Positions 17,501 through 26,252 are shown, counted from the first letter of the stretch. The stretch: 64,000 bases of DNA from Lysobacter auxotrophicus (GCF_027924565.1 NZ_AP027041.1:434001-498000); one strand, 5' to 3'. The notes: a model not told the origin generated them from the sequence alone. Translations and numbers: made by a program.

Positions 17501-19961
17501 CGACTTCGCCGCACCGCGCTATCGCGACGGGTACGAGCGCGGCATCCACGACCACGACGCCGCGCGCATCCTGCGCGTGCTGCTCACGCAGCGCGCCGCC
17601 GCGGGCAGCCTGGTGCACGCGCCGCTTGCACGTGCGTTGGCGACGCTGTTCTGGGCTCAGCACGCCGGCGACGCCGCACGCGCGTGGGCGCAGCGACTGG
17701 CCGGCGCGCGCATGATGCGCGAGCTGTTCGGCAACCGTGCGGGGCTGGACGCGCTGCGTGCGGAGATCGCGTCGGCGGTGTCGGCGCACATCGACGCCAC
17801 GTCGCTTCCGATCGACGCCGCGCTCGCGGACGATGCCGCCGATTACCTGATGGACGAGCTGGGCGAGGCGGACGTCGCGTTGCAGTCGTCGCGCTACGCG
17901 CGCGAACTCGTCGATGGCCTGCGCGAGCGCCTGAAGGCCGGCGGCGCGCAGGACAGCTTCGATCGCACGCTCGCCAGCCTGCCGCTGCCGGCGCGCTGGG
18001 CGCATGCGCTGCAATGGCTGGAAGGCCTGTGTTCGCAGCCGGCGTTCGCCGCGCTGGCGCCCTACGCGCCGGAAGCCGCCGCGTTCCTGATCACCGAAAG
18101 CTCGGTGCGTCAACGCAACAACGACGCCGCGCTGCTGGGCACGCTCGACGGCCTGCTCGGTGAACACCCGCGCATCGAAGGCGGGCGCATGGCGCTGGCG
18201 GCGGACGACCTGTCCGCGCGGCTGCGCGCGCACCGCGAACGCTTCTTGCCGGGGTATCGGCGCTTCCAGTCGATCCGCCAGGAAACGCTCGCGCGCGAAC
18301 GCGAGGCGTTGCGGTTGTCGGAATTCCACGCGCGGCCGCTCAGTTCGTTCGTGCGCAATCGCCTGATCAACGACGTCTACCTGCCCATCATCGGCGACAA
18401 CCTCGCCAAGCAGATGGGCACCGCCGGCGAGGGCAAGCGCAGCGACCTGATGGGCCTGCTGATGCTGATTTCGCCACCCGGCTACGGCAAGACCACGCTG
18501 ATGGAGTACGTGGCGCACCGGCTCGGGCTGATCTTCATGAAGGTCAACGGTCCCGCGCTGGGCCACGAAGTGCGCTCGCTCGATCCGGCGCAGGCGCCGG
18601 ACGCGACCTCGCGCCAGGAGCTGGAAAAGCTCAACCTCGCGCTGGAGATGGGCAACAACGTGATGCTGTATGTCGACGACATCCAGCACACGCACCCGGA
18701 ATTCCTGCAGAAGTTCATCTCGTTGTGCGACGGCACGCGCCGCATCGAGGGCGTGTGGAAAGGTCGCACGCGCACCTACGACCTGCGCGGCAAGAAGTTC
18801 TGCGTGGTGATGGCCGGCAACCCGTACACCGAGTCCGGCGAGGTGTTCAAGATCCCGGACATGCTCGCCAACCGCGCCGACATCTACAACCTCGGCGACG
18901 TGCTGGGCGGCATGGAAGATGCGTTCACGCTGAGCTACCTCGAGAACAGCCTGACCTCGAACGCGGTGCTCGCGCCACTGGCGACGCGCGAGATGGCCGA
19001 CCTGTACCTGCTCGTCGACAAGGCGCGCGGAAAGGACGTCTCGCTCAACCAGCTCGGCCACGCGTACAGCGCGGCCGAGACCGCCGAGATCATCGCGACG
19101 CTGCAACGCATGATGCAGGTGCGCGACGTGGTGTACCGCGTGAACCAGCAGTACATCGCGAGCGCCGCACAGGCCGACAAGTACCGCACCGAGCCGCCGT
19201 TCCGCCTGCAGGGCAGCTATCGCAACATGAACAAGCTCGCGGAGAAGATCTCGCCGGTGCTCAACGAGGCCGAACTGCAGCAGCTCATCGCCGACCACTA
19301 TCTCGGCGAGGCGCAACTGCTCACGACCGGCGCGGAGGAAAACCTGCTCAAGCTCGCCGAACTGCGCGGCACGCTCGACGAGGCCACGTCCGCGCGCTGG
19401 GCGCAGATCAAGCGCGATTTCCTGCGCAACAAGGCGATGGGTGGCGAGGAGGACGACGTCGGCGGTCGCGTGGTAGCGCAGCTGGCGGACATCGCCGGCG
19501 GATTGCAGGCGATCGGCCAGGCGGCGCAGGTGCCCGCTGCGCCCGTGGTGGCGCCCGCGCCGGTGCAGGAATCGCCGCCGTGGGAGGCGATCCTCGCGCA
19601 GCTCGAACGCATGGCACAGCGACGCGACGACGCGCCGGCATCGCCTGCCGCGCCCGTTGCGCCGCCTGCGGGCGACCGAACGCTCGCCGATGCGCTGCCC
19701 GAATCGATGCGCGCGGCGATGGCGCCGCTGCTCGACGCGGTGCGTGCGAGCCACGCCGGGCAGGAACACGTCGGCAACGCGCTGCTCGCGCTCGCGCAGG
19801 CCTTGCGCGAAGGCGTGGTCGCGGCACCGGGCAAGGCGAAGCCGACGGGCCGTCGCCAGCACAGTCCGACCGAAACCGAGCAGCCGCTCGATGCCGCGCT
19901 GGAGCAGTTCAGCGGCATGACGCTGGCCGAAATCAGCCGCGGCGAGCCGAAGAAGCCGTGA
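14580..19961 (+). CDS. Giant AAA-type ATPase (DNA-repair-ATPase-like, DUF3686 type)
   Basis: A 1793-residue protein. The N-terminal ~450 residues form a beta-rich domain (IGRDIVPVGQMLLFGYNVF) seen in proteins named DNA repair ATPases. Coiled coils (about 520-880) and another globular region follow. An AAA ATPase core has Walker A PPGYGKTT at 1299-1306 and a Walker-B-like VMLYVDDI near 1361-1368. The C-terminal tail is Pro/Ala-rich (about 1640-1760). ATG 14580 was chosen for its GAGGT site at 14569-14573; a TTG at 14547 is possible. The repair name is historical and not supported by context: neighbours are membrane-stress proteins, so a remodelling ATPase acting with PspA, flotillin or TelA is more plausible. 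That is inference. Confidence 0.8.
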   Translation: MSQAVTEEHAANAPDAVAAQVDQAVAEGGAYDVLRRRLDTQGQRLQQLADALNQRRLQEFGDSRLEVIGRLRIRTENNCIGRDIVPVGQMLLFGYNVFMGLKTVTRVQDVFGLYRLVEGADGFDVAPVEIAGSFLGDAAFTRDFDELYAYYKNARLMQLDVAGGKLLAAFQIGERATDVRVFRWAISNQGELTYLDTRGAQDLVLPPPFDFDWTRATRERMVSGRFPHLNILDTLFVETTGGDLTIKVENNTERGEGIYSEPVEDKTQSLDDATIEYARVGSLILLKVLPYRETEWRGLVYNTLTGTVTRNDAITQACVQLPEDHGILFPGGYYLQSGENKTFDARMDAMQFQRAIRSPNGEDVMYAFYEPEAGRSALFVYNMIQRSLQNPLFGHGHAVLPDGRMVLFHAEGDGATRVHPMQVWQTPFASDEFAASRPPGTSFMGRIGNAEMVRGLSNLIDLARRIDDPDVSMSRYQLLVQHARRLFDAHHWLDDANCDGAASLLREICATGESVLDEFEKVQDIRRQADAAIAKARTEHKALMGRLLPENWTQIAEFVEALGAIGRLRGQLLTIREYRYMDVAAIDEMGAQLQAAHERIGQATGAFLGHDKALAPFAKQVEELDAAAQQAQTAKQLAEHIAALQARSGELDMLSELVAGLAVDDATQRTRVVEAISLIYAKLNQTRARAEQRRKSLGSSEAVAQFGAQFALFGQAVTNALAMATDPERADEQLSRLMVQLEELESQFGEHEQFLGDILAKREELLEAFDAHKQALLDDRQRKAQAVLDAANRILEGLARRTAKLAGMDELNAFFAGDPLILKIRELAGRLRALKDTVKADDVEARLKGARDQAVRGLRDRSELFEDGGNVIRLGRHRFSVNTQPLDLTLLPRGDELALHLTGTDFMEPVRSDELATLREFWPITLESESPALYRGEYLAGAVLEAAEAGVDGLSIKLLQSQVSDADALAKTVRDFAAPRYRDGYERGIHDHDAARILRVLLTQRAAAGSLVHAPLARALATLFWAQHAGDAARAWAQRLAGARMMRELFGNRAGLDALRAEIASAVSAHIDATSLPIDAALADDAADYLMDELGEADVALQSSRYARELVDGLRERLKAGGAQDSFDRTLASLPLPARWAHALQWLEGLCSQPAFAALAPYAPEAAAFLITESSVRQRNNDAALLGTLDGLLGEHPRIEGGRMALAADDLSARLRAHRERFLPGYRRFQSIRQETLAREREALRLSEFHARPLSSFVRNRLINDVYLPIIGDNLAKQMGTAGEGKRSDLMGLLMLISPPGYGKTTLMEYVAHRLGLIFMKVNGPALGHEVRSLDPAQAPDATSRQELEKLNLALEMGNNVMLYVDDIQHTHPEFLQKFISLCDGTRRIEGVWKGRTRTYDLRGKKFCVVMAGNPYTESGEVFKIPDMLANRADIYNLGDVLGGMEDAFTLSYLENSLTSNAVLAPLATREMADLYLLVDKARGKDVSLNQLGHAYSAAETAEIIATLQRMMQVRDVVYRVNQQYIASAAQADKYRTEPPFRLQGSYRNMNKLAEKISPVLNEAELQQLIADHYLGEAQLLTTGAEENLLKLAELRGTLDEATSARWAQIKRDFLRNKAMGGEEDDVGGRVVAQLADIAGGLQAIGQAAQVPAAPVVAPAPVQESPPWEAILAQLERMAQRRDDAPASPAAPVAPPAGDRTLADALPESMRAAMAPLLDAVRASHAGQEHVGNALLALAQALREGVVAAPGKAKPTGRRQHSPTETEQPLDAALEQFSGMTLAEISRGEPKKP

Positions 19962-20641
19962 GCCGGATCGCACGAATGCAGGACGCATCGGGCGCCGTCG
20001 ACCTGGACGCCATCAACGCATGCCTCGCGCACTTGCCGACCGGCGCACTGCTAGCGCAGCTCGATGCGATCCTCGCCGCGATCGACAGCAGCGATCCGTC
20101 GCGGCAACGTCGTCGCAGCGGTTTCCTCGGCCTGCTGCTGGCCCGCGATCTCGTCGCGCAGGCGCAGGCGGGCGATGCCGACACGCGCGTTCGCCTGCAC
20201 CTGGCCGCCGCGCACGACATAGCCGCGCAGCTCGCCGACCAGGCCGCGCAACTCGAATCCGTACCGTCGCGGCTTCGCGACGAGGCCGTGCAGTTGCGTT
20301 CTTCGACGACCGATCCTGCGACCGACGACCCGCAGCGTCGCGCCGCGATCGCCGCCACGTGGGAGACCGCCGCCGCGCACGTCGAACTCGTGCGCGGACA
20401 CGCCGCGCAGCTGCTGCGACGCCATGCGCAGGTGCGCGACGTGCTGGTGCCGGCGTGGCGCCAGCAGGCCGCGATTTCCGCGCGCGGCGGCACCGCCCGC
20501 ATCGTTCGCCTCGACGATGCGTTGCGCAGCCAGATCGCCGCGCTGCGCGCTGCCGCCGTGACCCCCGTTCCGTCCACCGATCCGTCCCAAGACCCGGCGC
20601 CCGCGATCCGCGATGCCGACACCCAGGAGCCTTCGCCATGA
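19958..20641 (+). CDS. Helical protein of unknown function between ATPase and TelA
   Basis: A 227-residue protein with no recognised domain; it is helical, Ala/Arg-rich and ends in a disordered Pro/Asp tail. A GTG at 19958 overlaps the ATPase stop (GTGA) and the 3' end overlaps telA by ATGA, so it is translated as part of this operon; an ATG at 19976 is an alternative start. Being locked between the ATPase and TelA genes suggests an adaptor between them. I see no catalytic motif. Confidence 0.7.
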   Translation: MSRIARMQDASGAVDLDAINACLAHLPTGALLAQLDAILAAIDSSDPSRQRRRSGFLGLLLARDLVAQAQAGDADTRVRLHLAAAHDIAAQLADQAAQLESVPSRLRDEAVQLRSSTTDPATDDPQRRAAIAATWETAAAHVELVRGHAAQLLRRHAQVRDVLVPAWRQQAAISARGGTARIVRLDDALRSQIAALRAAAVTPVPSTDPSQDPAPAIRDADTQEPSP

Positions 20642-21741
20642 ACACGACCACCGACGCCGTCGCCGTGCCCGCGGAACGCTCGCCGAGCGAGGCCGAACTG
20701 TCGGCGCTCGGCCTCGGCGCCGCCGACGTCGCGCGCATCCACGAGGTCGCGCGCGCCACGCAGGACATCGCGCCGACCAGCCTGATGGGTTTCGGCAAGG
20801 ACGTTGCGAGCAAGACCACGGAGTTCTCCTCGCAGCTGCTCGACCAGGTGCGCAACCGCGACCTGGATGCCACCGGGCAGACGCTGGGCGACGTGGTGCG
20901 CATCGCGCGGACGCTGAACCTGCGCAAGCTCGGCGCGCGTTCGCGCCTGCCGATCGTGGGCCCGCTGATCGACCGCATGCGCGCCTCCAAGGGCGAGCTG
21001 GTGCAGAAGTTCAGCAGCACCAACCAGCAGATCGAACACCTGATGCGCGACGTCACGCGCCAGCAGGACGACCTGGGCAAGCGCGTGAAGGACTTCGACC
21101 GCATGCACGAGATCGTGCTGGAAGAGCGCCGCGAACTCGGCATCCACGTCGCCGCCGGCCGCTTGCGCATGGAGCAGCTGCACGCCGATCGCCAGGCGCT
21201 GGAAGGCCAGGACGATCCGCAGGCGCGCACGCGCCGGTCGGAGCTCGACAACGCGATGCGCCTGCTCGACAAGCGCATCGGCGACCTCGTCCTGCTGCAG
21301 CATGCCGCCGACCAGTCGTTGCCGACCATCCGCATGATCCAGGCCAACGCGATCCTGCTGATCGAGAAGTTCGGCGCGGTGCGCGACATCACCATTCCCT
21401 CGTGGAAGCGCAGCTTCGCGATCCAGCTGTCGCTGGAGGAGCAGAAGAACGCGGTCGAACTCGCCACCGCGATCGACGACGCGACCAACGAGATGATGCG
21501 CAACAACGCGCGCCTGCTGCACGAGAACTCCGTCGCCACCGCGAAGGCGAACCAGCGCGGCGTGATCGACATGGAAACGCTGCAGTACGTGCACGACCAG
21601 CTGATCAAAACGGTGGAGGACGTGCGCGCGATCCATCGCGAAGGCGTCGAGAAGCGCCGCCAGGCCGAGGGCGACCTGGTGCGGATGCGCGAGGATGTAC
21701 AGAAGCGCCTGGCGGCGCCGGCCGTGGATCGTCCGGCCTGA
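20638..21741 (+). CDS. TelA/KlaA family (toxic anion resistance) protein
   Basis: A 367-residue cytosolic, mostly helical protein of the TelA/KlaA family. Recognisable stretches are LIDRMRASKGELVQKFSSTN, LEERRELGIHVAAG, the IQANAILLIEKFGAVRDITIPSWK core near 235-262 and the LEEQKNAVELATAIDDATNEMM helix that follows. The family is linked to tellurite, antimicrobial and envelope-stress resistance, but its mechanism is poorly understood. It is coupled at both ends: ATGA overlap upstream, and the phospholipase-D-like gene 8 nt downstream. Family call is firm. Confidence 0.88.
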   Translation: MNTTTDAVAVPAERSPSEAELSALGLGAADVARIHEVARATQDIAPTSLMGFGKDVASKTTEFSSQLLDQVRNRDLDATGQTLGDVVRIARTLNLRKLGARSRLPIVGPLIDRMRASKGELVQKFSSTNQQIEHLMRDVTRQQDDLGKRVKDFDRMHEIVLEERRELGIHVAAGRLRMEQLHADRQALEGQDDPQARTRRSELDNAMRLLDKRIGDLVLLQHAADQSLPTIRMIQANAILLIEKFGAVRDITIPSWKRSFAIQLSLEEQKNAVELATAIDDATNEMMRNNARLLHENSVATAKANQRGVIDMETLQYVHDQLIKTVEDVRAIHREGVEKRRQAEGDLVRMREDVQKRLAAPAVDRPA

Positions 21742-21749
21742 GCGCGCGC

Positions 21750-22445
21750 ATGGACTTCACGCAACTGGACTCCGCGCTGCGCGACAGCGCCGTCGACATG
21801 AAACTGGACGAGCGCGAGCGCTTCGAGCTGCGCGAGCTCGGCGCACGCATCGATGCCGACCGCATCCGCTACCTGCGCAACCGCGCCTTCGACATGGCGC
21901 AGGAGCTGGTCGCCACGCCGAGCGGCGATGCGGGCGCGGTGTTGCGCTGGCTCGAGCAGGTCGTGCGCACGCTCGACCTGTCGTCGCTGCCTGCGGCGGC
22001 CGGCACCACCGCCTTCTTCAGCCCCGGCGACAGCTGCCTGAACAAGCTGCGCGAGCTGTGCCGCGGCGCGCGCGAGCGCATCGACGCCTGCGTGTTCACC
22101 ATCGCCGACGACCGGCTTTCGGACGAACTCGCCGCCGCGCACAAGCGCGGCATCGCGGTGCGCATCATCAGCGACAACGACAAGCGCTTCGACGACGGCA
22201 GCGACATCGCGCGGCTTGCGCGCGAAGGCATCGAGGTGCGCCTGGACGATTCGCCGTTCCACATGCACCACAAGTTCGCGATGTTCGACGGCAAGGTCGT
22301 CGCCAACGGCAGCTTCAACTGGACGCGCACCGCGAGCACGTCCAACCACGAGAACCTCGTCGTGAGCCGCGACACGTACCTGGTGCGCTGCTTCGGCGGG
22401 CAGTTCGAGCAGATGTGGTCGAAGTTCCCGACGCTGTCGCCGTAG
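21750..22445 (+). CDS. Phospholipase-D-like protein with one HKD motif
   Basis: A 231-residue protein with a helical N-terminal part (1-85) and a PLD-like domain (about 88-228). It has one HxKxxxxD motif followed by GSFN (HHKFAMFDGKVVANGSFNWT), as in Nuc/BfiL-like single-HKD enzymes that dimerise to form one active site. Possible substrates are phospholipids, cardiolipin or nucleic acid. It is the last gene of the yjfI-pspA-flotillin-ATPase-telA operon. The ATG at 21750 is preceded by CTG/TTG-free sequence and lacks a strong ribosome site, consistent with translational coupling to telA. Confidence 0.82.
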   Translation: MDFTQLDSALRDSAVDMKLDERERFELRELGARIDADRIRYLRNRAFDMAQELVATPSGDAGAVLRWLEQVVRTLDLSSLPAAAGTTAFFSPGDSCLNKLRELCRGARERIDACVFTIADDRLSDELAAAHKRGIAVRIISDNDKRFDDGSDIARLAREGIEVRLDDSPFHMHHKFAMFDGKVVANGSFNWTRTASTSNHENLVVSRDTYLVRCFGGQFEQMWSKFPTLSP

Positions 22446-22511
22446 CGCGCGCTTTCACCGCTGGTTGGTACATTGCGCGCGACGCGGCCGCGGGGCCGCG
22501 GGAGTTCCGCC

Positions 22512-22907
22512 ATGACCGAACGCACCGCGTCCTGCAACTGCGGCCAGCTCACCGCCATCGCGCGCGGCGAGCCCGGCCGCATCTCGATCTGCCATTGCCT
22601 GGAATGCCAGAAGCGCACCGGCAGCGTATTCGGCGTGCAGGCGCGGTTTCCCGAGGACGCCGTCACCATCGCGGGCCGCAGCACGCAGTTCGCGCGCACC
22701 GGCGACGACGGCACCACGGCGCGGTTCCACTTCTGTCCCGACTGCGGCGCGACGGTGTTCTATCGCATGGACGCCGCCCCGGGTTTCGTCGCGATCCCGG
22801 TGGGCGTGTTCGCCGACCCGACGTTCCCGGCGCCGTTCGTGTCGGTATACGGAAGCCGCAAGCATGCGTGGGTGCGGCTGCCGGACGGCATCGGCTCGGA
22901 GGACTGA
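22512..22907 (+). CDS. GFA family (glutathione-dependent formaldehyde-activating type) protein
   Basis: A 131-residue zinc-binding protein with the expected cysteine pattern: C-x-C (CNCGQL), C-x-C-x2-C (CHCLECQKRTGS) and C-x2-C (FCPDCGATVF). Members fold like the Mss4 family. Most are uncharacterised, and the formaldehyde name comes from one distant relative. It stands alone between the stress operon and the convergent pseudouridine synthase gene, whose end lies 5 bp away. Confidence 0.88.
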   Translation: MTERTASCNCGQLTAIARGEPGRISICHCLECQKRTGSVFGVQARFPEDAVTIAGRSTQFARTGDDGTTARFHFCPDCGATVFYRMDAAPGFVAIPVGVFADPTFPAPFVSVYGSRKHAWVRLPDGIGSED

Positions 22908-22912
22908 CGCGA

Positions 22913-23803
22913 TCAACCGTCCAGCGAAAGGCCGCTGCGGAAGCGGCGCTGCGCACCGGTGAGCGGATCGGCGAAACCAAGCTCGCTGGCGAGCAGTTGC
23001 AACGGCGCGGTGTAATCGCCGGCAGCTCGATACGACAACGATGGATACATCGGGTCGTTCGCGATCGGCGCGCCCAGTGCCGCCATGTGCACGCGCAGCT
23101 GGTGCTTGCGGCCGGTGACGGGCCACAGCGCGTAACGCCAGCGTGCCTCGTCGCGCGCAAGGACCTCGATGCGCGTTTCGCTGTTCGCCGGCCCGTCGGC
23201 TTCCTGCATGCGGAAGAACGGCTCGCCCGCGACGATGCGGCTCGCGCGGAGGCAGGGAAACGCGACATCGGGCAACGCCGGCGCGATCGCCTCGTAGCGC
23301 TTTTCGATGCGCCGCTCGCGAAACAGCGCCTGGTAATGCGCGCGCGTGGCCGGGTTGGTGGAGAACAGCACGAGCCCGGCGGTTTCGCGATCGATGCGGT
23401 GCAGCGGCACCAGCGCGGTGCTCCCGGTGCGACGGACCAGCCGGCCCAGCAGCGTTTCGTGGACGTGTGCGCCCACCGGCGCGACCGGCAGGAAATGCGG
23501 CTTGTCCGCCACCAGCAGATCGTCGTCGACATGCAGGACGACTTCCTCGAACGGGATGACCGGCTCGTCGGGGACTTCGCGGTAGTAGTGCACCTCGAGC
23601 CCGACGCGATGCGGCGTGTCGGCCGAGAGCCGGTTCCCGGACGCATCCACGACGCGCCCGCGCGCCATTCGGTCCAGCCATTGCGCGCGCGACACCGAGG
23701 GGAACCGGTCGCACAGGCAATCGAGCACGGTCGCCCACGCGCCGGGCGGCAGCTGCAGCGTGCTGGCGGCGAGTCCGTCGATGTCGGGAGGCGGTGTGCG
23801 CAT
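22913..23803 (-). CDS. RluA-family pseudouridine synthase
   Basis: A 296-residue RNA-modifying enzyme. The catalytic motif HRIDRETAGLVLF carries the conserved Asp, and the C-terminal GRKHQLRVHMAALG motif is typical of RluA/RsuA-type enzymes. An N-terminal segment (about 25-75) resembles an S4-like or other RNA-contacting extension. It would isomerise uridine to pseudouridine in rRNA or tRNA; the exact site cannot be read from sequence. It is convergent with the GFA gene. Confidence 0.9.
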   Translation of the reverse strand: MRTPPPDIDGLAASTLQLPPGAWATVLDCLCDRFPSVSRAQWLDRMARGRVVDASGNRLSADTPHRVGLEVHYYREVPDEPVIPFEEVVLHVDDDLLVADKPHFLPVAPVGAHVHETLLGRLVRRTGSTALVPLHRIDRETAGLVLFSTNPATRAHYQALFRERRIEKRYEAIAPALPDVAFPCLRASRIVAGEPFFRMQEADGPANSETRIEVLARDEARWRYALWPVTGRKHQLRVHMAALGAPIANDPMYPSLSYRAAGDYTAPLQLLASELGFADPLTGAQRRFRSGLSLDG

Positions 23804-23927
23804 GCACGGAGTGTGGCATGCAGGTGAAGGAGGTCGTCGCGACGGGACGCTGCGTTGTCCAGCGCGCCTTGTTGCACGACGGACCCGGTGCTACCTAAGG
23901 CATCTCGACCTGCACCGGACGCGCGCC

Positions 23928-24755
23928 ATGACCGAACTCCTTCGCTACACCGCATTCACCACCGATCCGGCCGGCGGCAACCCCGCCGGCGTCGTCCTCG
24001 ATGCGCGCGGGCTCACCGATGCGCGGATGCAGGAGATCGCCGCCGACATAGGCTATTCGGAAACCGCGTTCTTCTCGCCGCGCGAGGACGGCGCGTTCGA
24101 TGTGCGCTACTTCAGCCCGCGCGCCGAAGTCTCCTTCTGCGGGCATGCCACCGTCGCCGCCGTCATCGCACATGCGCAGCGCCACGGCGCCGGCGAGCGA
24201 CGCCTGCACACGCCTGCCGGCCTGGTTCGCGTCGACGTAGATAACGGGCAACGCGCGACGCTGACAAGTGTGGAGCCGCGCGTGACGGCGCTCGCCGACG
24301 ACGACCTGCGCGCGGTGCTCGCCGCGTTGCATTGGCGCGAGGACGAACTCGATGCCGCGTTGCCGCCGGCGCTTGCGTACGCGGGCGCGTGGCATCCGGT
24401 GATCGCCGTGGCCACGCGCGATCGGCTCGCGCGGCTGGATTACGACTACGACGCGCTCGCCGCGCTCATGGACGCGCGCGGCTGGACGACGGTGAACCTC
24501 GTGTATCGCGAGGATGAGGCGACCTTCCACGCGCGCAATCCGTTCCCGCCCGGCGGCGTGGTCGAGGACCCCGCGACCGGCGCCGCCGCGGCGGCACTCG
24601 GCGCCTACCTCGCCTCACGCGACGCGTTGCCACCGACGCGTGGGTTCGTGATCCACCAGGGCGTCGAAATCGGCCGCCCGAGCCGCCTCGACGTCGCCGT
24701 CCCGCAGGACCTTCGCGACGGCGTGCGCGTCAGCGGCGCGGCGGTGGCGATCTGA
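23928..24755 (+). CDS. PhzF family isomerase
   Basis: A 275-residue member of the PhzF/diaminopimelate-epimerase-like fold with hallmark motifs GGNPAGVVLDA (residues 16-26), the active-site glutamate region YSETAF, FCGHATVAA and DPATGAAAAALGAYL. PhzF isomerises dihydrohydroxyanthranilate in phenazine synthesis, but most chromosomal homologues are of unknown substrate and no phenazine genes are nearby. The ATG at 23928 directly precedes the conserved N-terminus; the long upstream extension overlaps the divergent rluA-type gene. Confidence 0.9.
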   Translation: MTELLRYTAFTTDPAGGNPAGVVLDARGLTDARMQEIAADIGYSETAFFSPREDGAFDVRYFSPRAEVSFCGHATVAAVIAHAQRHGAGERRLHTPAGLVRVDVDNGQRATLTSVEPRVTALADDDLRAVLAALHWREDELDAALPPALAYAGAWHPVIAVATRDRLARLDYDYDALAALMDARGWTTVNLVYREDEATFHARNPFPPGGVVEDPATGAAAAALGAYLASRDALPPTRGFVIHQGVEIGRPSRLDVAVPQDLRDGVRVSGAAVAI

Positions 24756-24776
24756 CCGGGCGCAGGGCGCCGCGTA

Positions 24777-25217
24777 TCAGCCCATCGAATCCAGGCGTGC
24801 GCGGGCTTCCTTCTTGCCCAGGCCACGCACGCTGGCGAGCTTGGGCAGCTGCGACTTGCGCGGCAGGGACTTGCCCTGTTCCCAGTGGTAGATCGACTGG
24901 CCGCTCACGCCGGTGAGCCTGCCGAAGTCCGCGGCCGACAGGCCCAGCTTCGTGCGCAGCGACTGCAGCCCCTTCGCACTGAAGCGCAGGCGCGAGGACG
25001 ATTCCTCGTCCTTCGATGCCGCCACCGAAGCCGCCGCGGGGCGCGCCTTGCCGGCCTGCCTGAGGCTGCGTTCCAGTTGCGCGACCTGGCGCTTCAATTC
25101 GGCGATTTCCCGGCGATAGGTGCCGCTGGCCTTCCGTAGCGTCTCAACTTCCGCACGGACTTCCTTGCGTGCGAGTCGGGAAATTTCAGCCTTGAGCACG
25201 GTTCCGAGGTTCGGCAT
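24777..25217 (-). CDS. Helix-turn-helix DNA-binding protein with N-terminal coiled coil
   Basis: A 146-residue protein with an N-terminal coiled coil (about 8-58, probably a dimer zipper), a flexible charged linker, and a C-terminal XRE/HigA-like HTH (about 80-135; LGLSAADFGRLTGVSGQSIYHW). This arrangement is known in small transcription factors of xanthomonads and pseudomonads. No target can be read from the sequence. It is convergent with the phzF gene. Confidence 0.82.
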   Translation of the reverse strand: MPNLGTVLKAEISRLARKEVRAEVETLRKASGTYRREIAELKRQVAQLERSLRQAGKARPAAASVAASKDEESSSRLRFSAKGLQSLRTKLGLSAADFGRLTGVSGQSIYHWEQGKSLPRKSQLPKLASVRGLGKKEARARLDSMG

Positions 25218-25310
25218 GCCTGGTCATCATCTGGTGGGAGAAGCCCAATAAGCTAACACCCCGGCGTGATCGGCATCCGGCTGACGCAGGATCGGCGGCG
25301 TGCCGCCCCA

Positions 25311-26252
25311 TCAGCCCTCCACCACTACCGCACGCCGGATGAACCCACGCGCCGCATCGCAATCGCGCGTCGCTTCGGTGCACAGCCACTCGCGAAAGCT
25401 GGCGATCTTGCGGCTTTCGTGCCGCGCGGCGGGGTAGGTGAACCAGAACGCGCGGCCGTCGCTCACCACCATGTCGTGCGCGGGAACGAGGCGACCGGCA
25501 TCGATCTCGTTGCGGAACAGGATGGGCGAACCGATCGCGACACCTTGCCCGGCGATCGCCGCGGCGATGTCGAGGTATTCGGCCGACAGCTGCGTGCCGA
25601 AGCGGCCCGGCGGGATATCCGCATCGAACCCGAGCGCGCGGTACCAGCGCGACCACCAGTCGGGGCGACCGAGCAGCGGGACGGGCAGCGGCGTTCGCGG
25701 ATCGCGACCCAGCTCCGCCACGGCCGCGCGCAACGATGGCGCGCACAGCGGCATGAACAGGCTCGGCAGCAGTTCCACCGTGCGCAGGCCGGGCCAGTGG
25801 CCGTGGCCGTTGCGGATCGCCGCATCGTAGCGGCCGCCGCTGAGGTCTTCGGCGATCGCCGACAGGTCCAGTTCGAGCGCGATGTCCGGATGCTTCGCGC
25901 GGAATCGCCCCAGTTTTGGCGTCAACCAGCTCGTGCCGAGCGATGGCAAGGTCGTGAGCGACAGGTGCGTGTCGTCGACCTGCGCCGCCTGCACGAAACT
26001 CGCGCGCAACGCGGCGAAGGCGTTGATGGCCTCGCGCGCGACGATGTCGCCCGAGCGCGTCAGCATCACGTGGTTGGCGTGGCGCAGGAACAGCGCGACG
26101 CCGATCTGCTCCTCCAGCCGGCGCACGTGGTAGCTGACCGACGCCGCCGTGGTGTCCAGCTCCTGCGCGGCCTTCGCGAAACTGCCCAGCCGGGCGGCGG
26201 CTTCGAACGCCCGGATGGCGATGAGCGAAGGGAATCGGCGGTCGCTGACCAT
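25311..26252 (-). CDS. LysR-family transcriptional regulator (GcvA-like)
   Basis: A 313-residue regulator with an N-terminal winged HTH (residues 8-66; FEAAARLGSFAKAAQELDTTAASVSYHVRRLEE) and a periplasmic-binding-like effector domain (about 95-300). It is divergent from the Tat-exported duplicated-domain gene with 96 bp between starts, the classic arrangement for LysR control of the neighbour. The intergenic region may hold the operator, but I could not pick a convincing T-N11-A site. Confidence 0.9.
   Translation of the reverse strand: MVSDRRFPSLIAIRAFEAAARLGSFAKAAQELDTTAASVSYHVRRLEEQIGVALFLRHANHVMLTRSGDIVAREAINAFAALRASFVQAAQVDDTHLSLTTLPSLGTSWLTPKLGRFRAKHPDIALELDLSAIAEDLSGGRYDAAIRNGHGHWPGLRTVELLPSLFMPLCAPSLRAAVAELGRDPRTPLPVPLLGRPDWWSRWYRALGFDADIPPGRFGTQLSAEYLDIAAAIAGQGVAIGSPILFRNEIDAGRLVPAHDMVVSDGRAFWFTYPAARHESRKIASFREWLCTEATRDCDAARGFIRRAVVVEG

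Noticed and set aside
14580..19961. True DNA-repair role for the large ATPase
   Set aside because: The name is inherited; no nuclease or helicase motif, and neighbours are membrane-stress genes.
14790..19988. 1732-residue antisense open frame
   Set aside because: Mirror frame of the giant ATPase gene; low-complexity Ala/Arg/Gln translation with no domain.
23928..24755. Phenazine biosynthesis locus
   Set aside because: Only a phzF-type gene is present; this family is widespread outside phenazine clusters.
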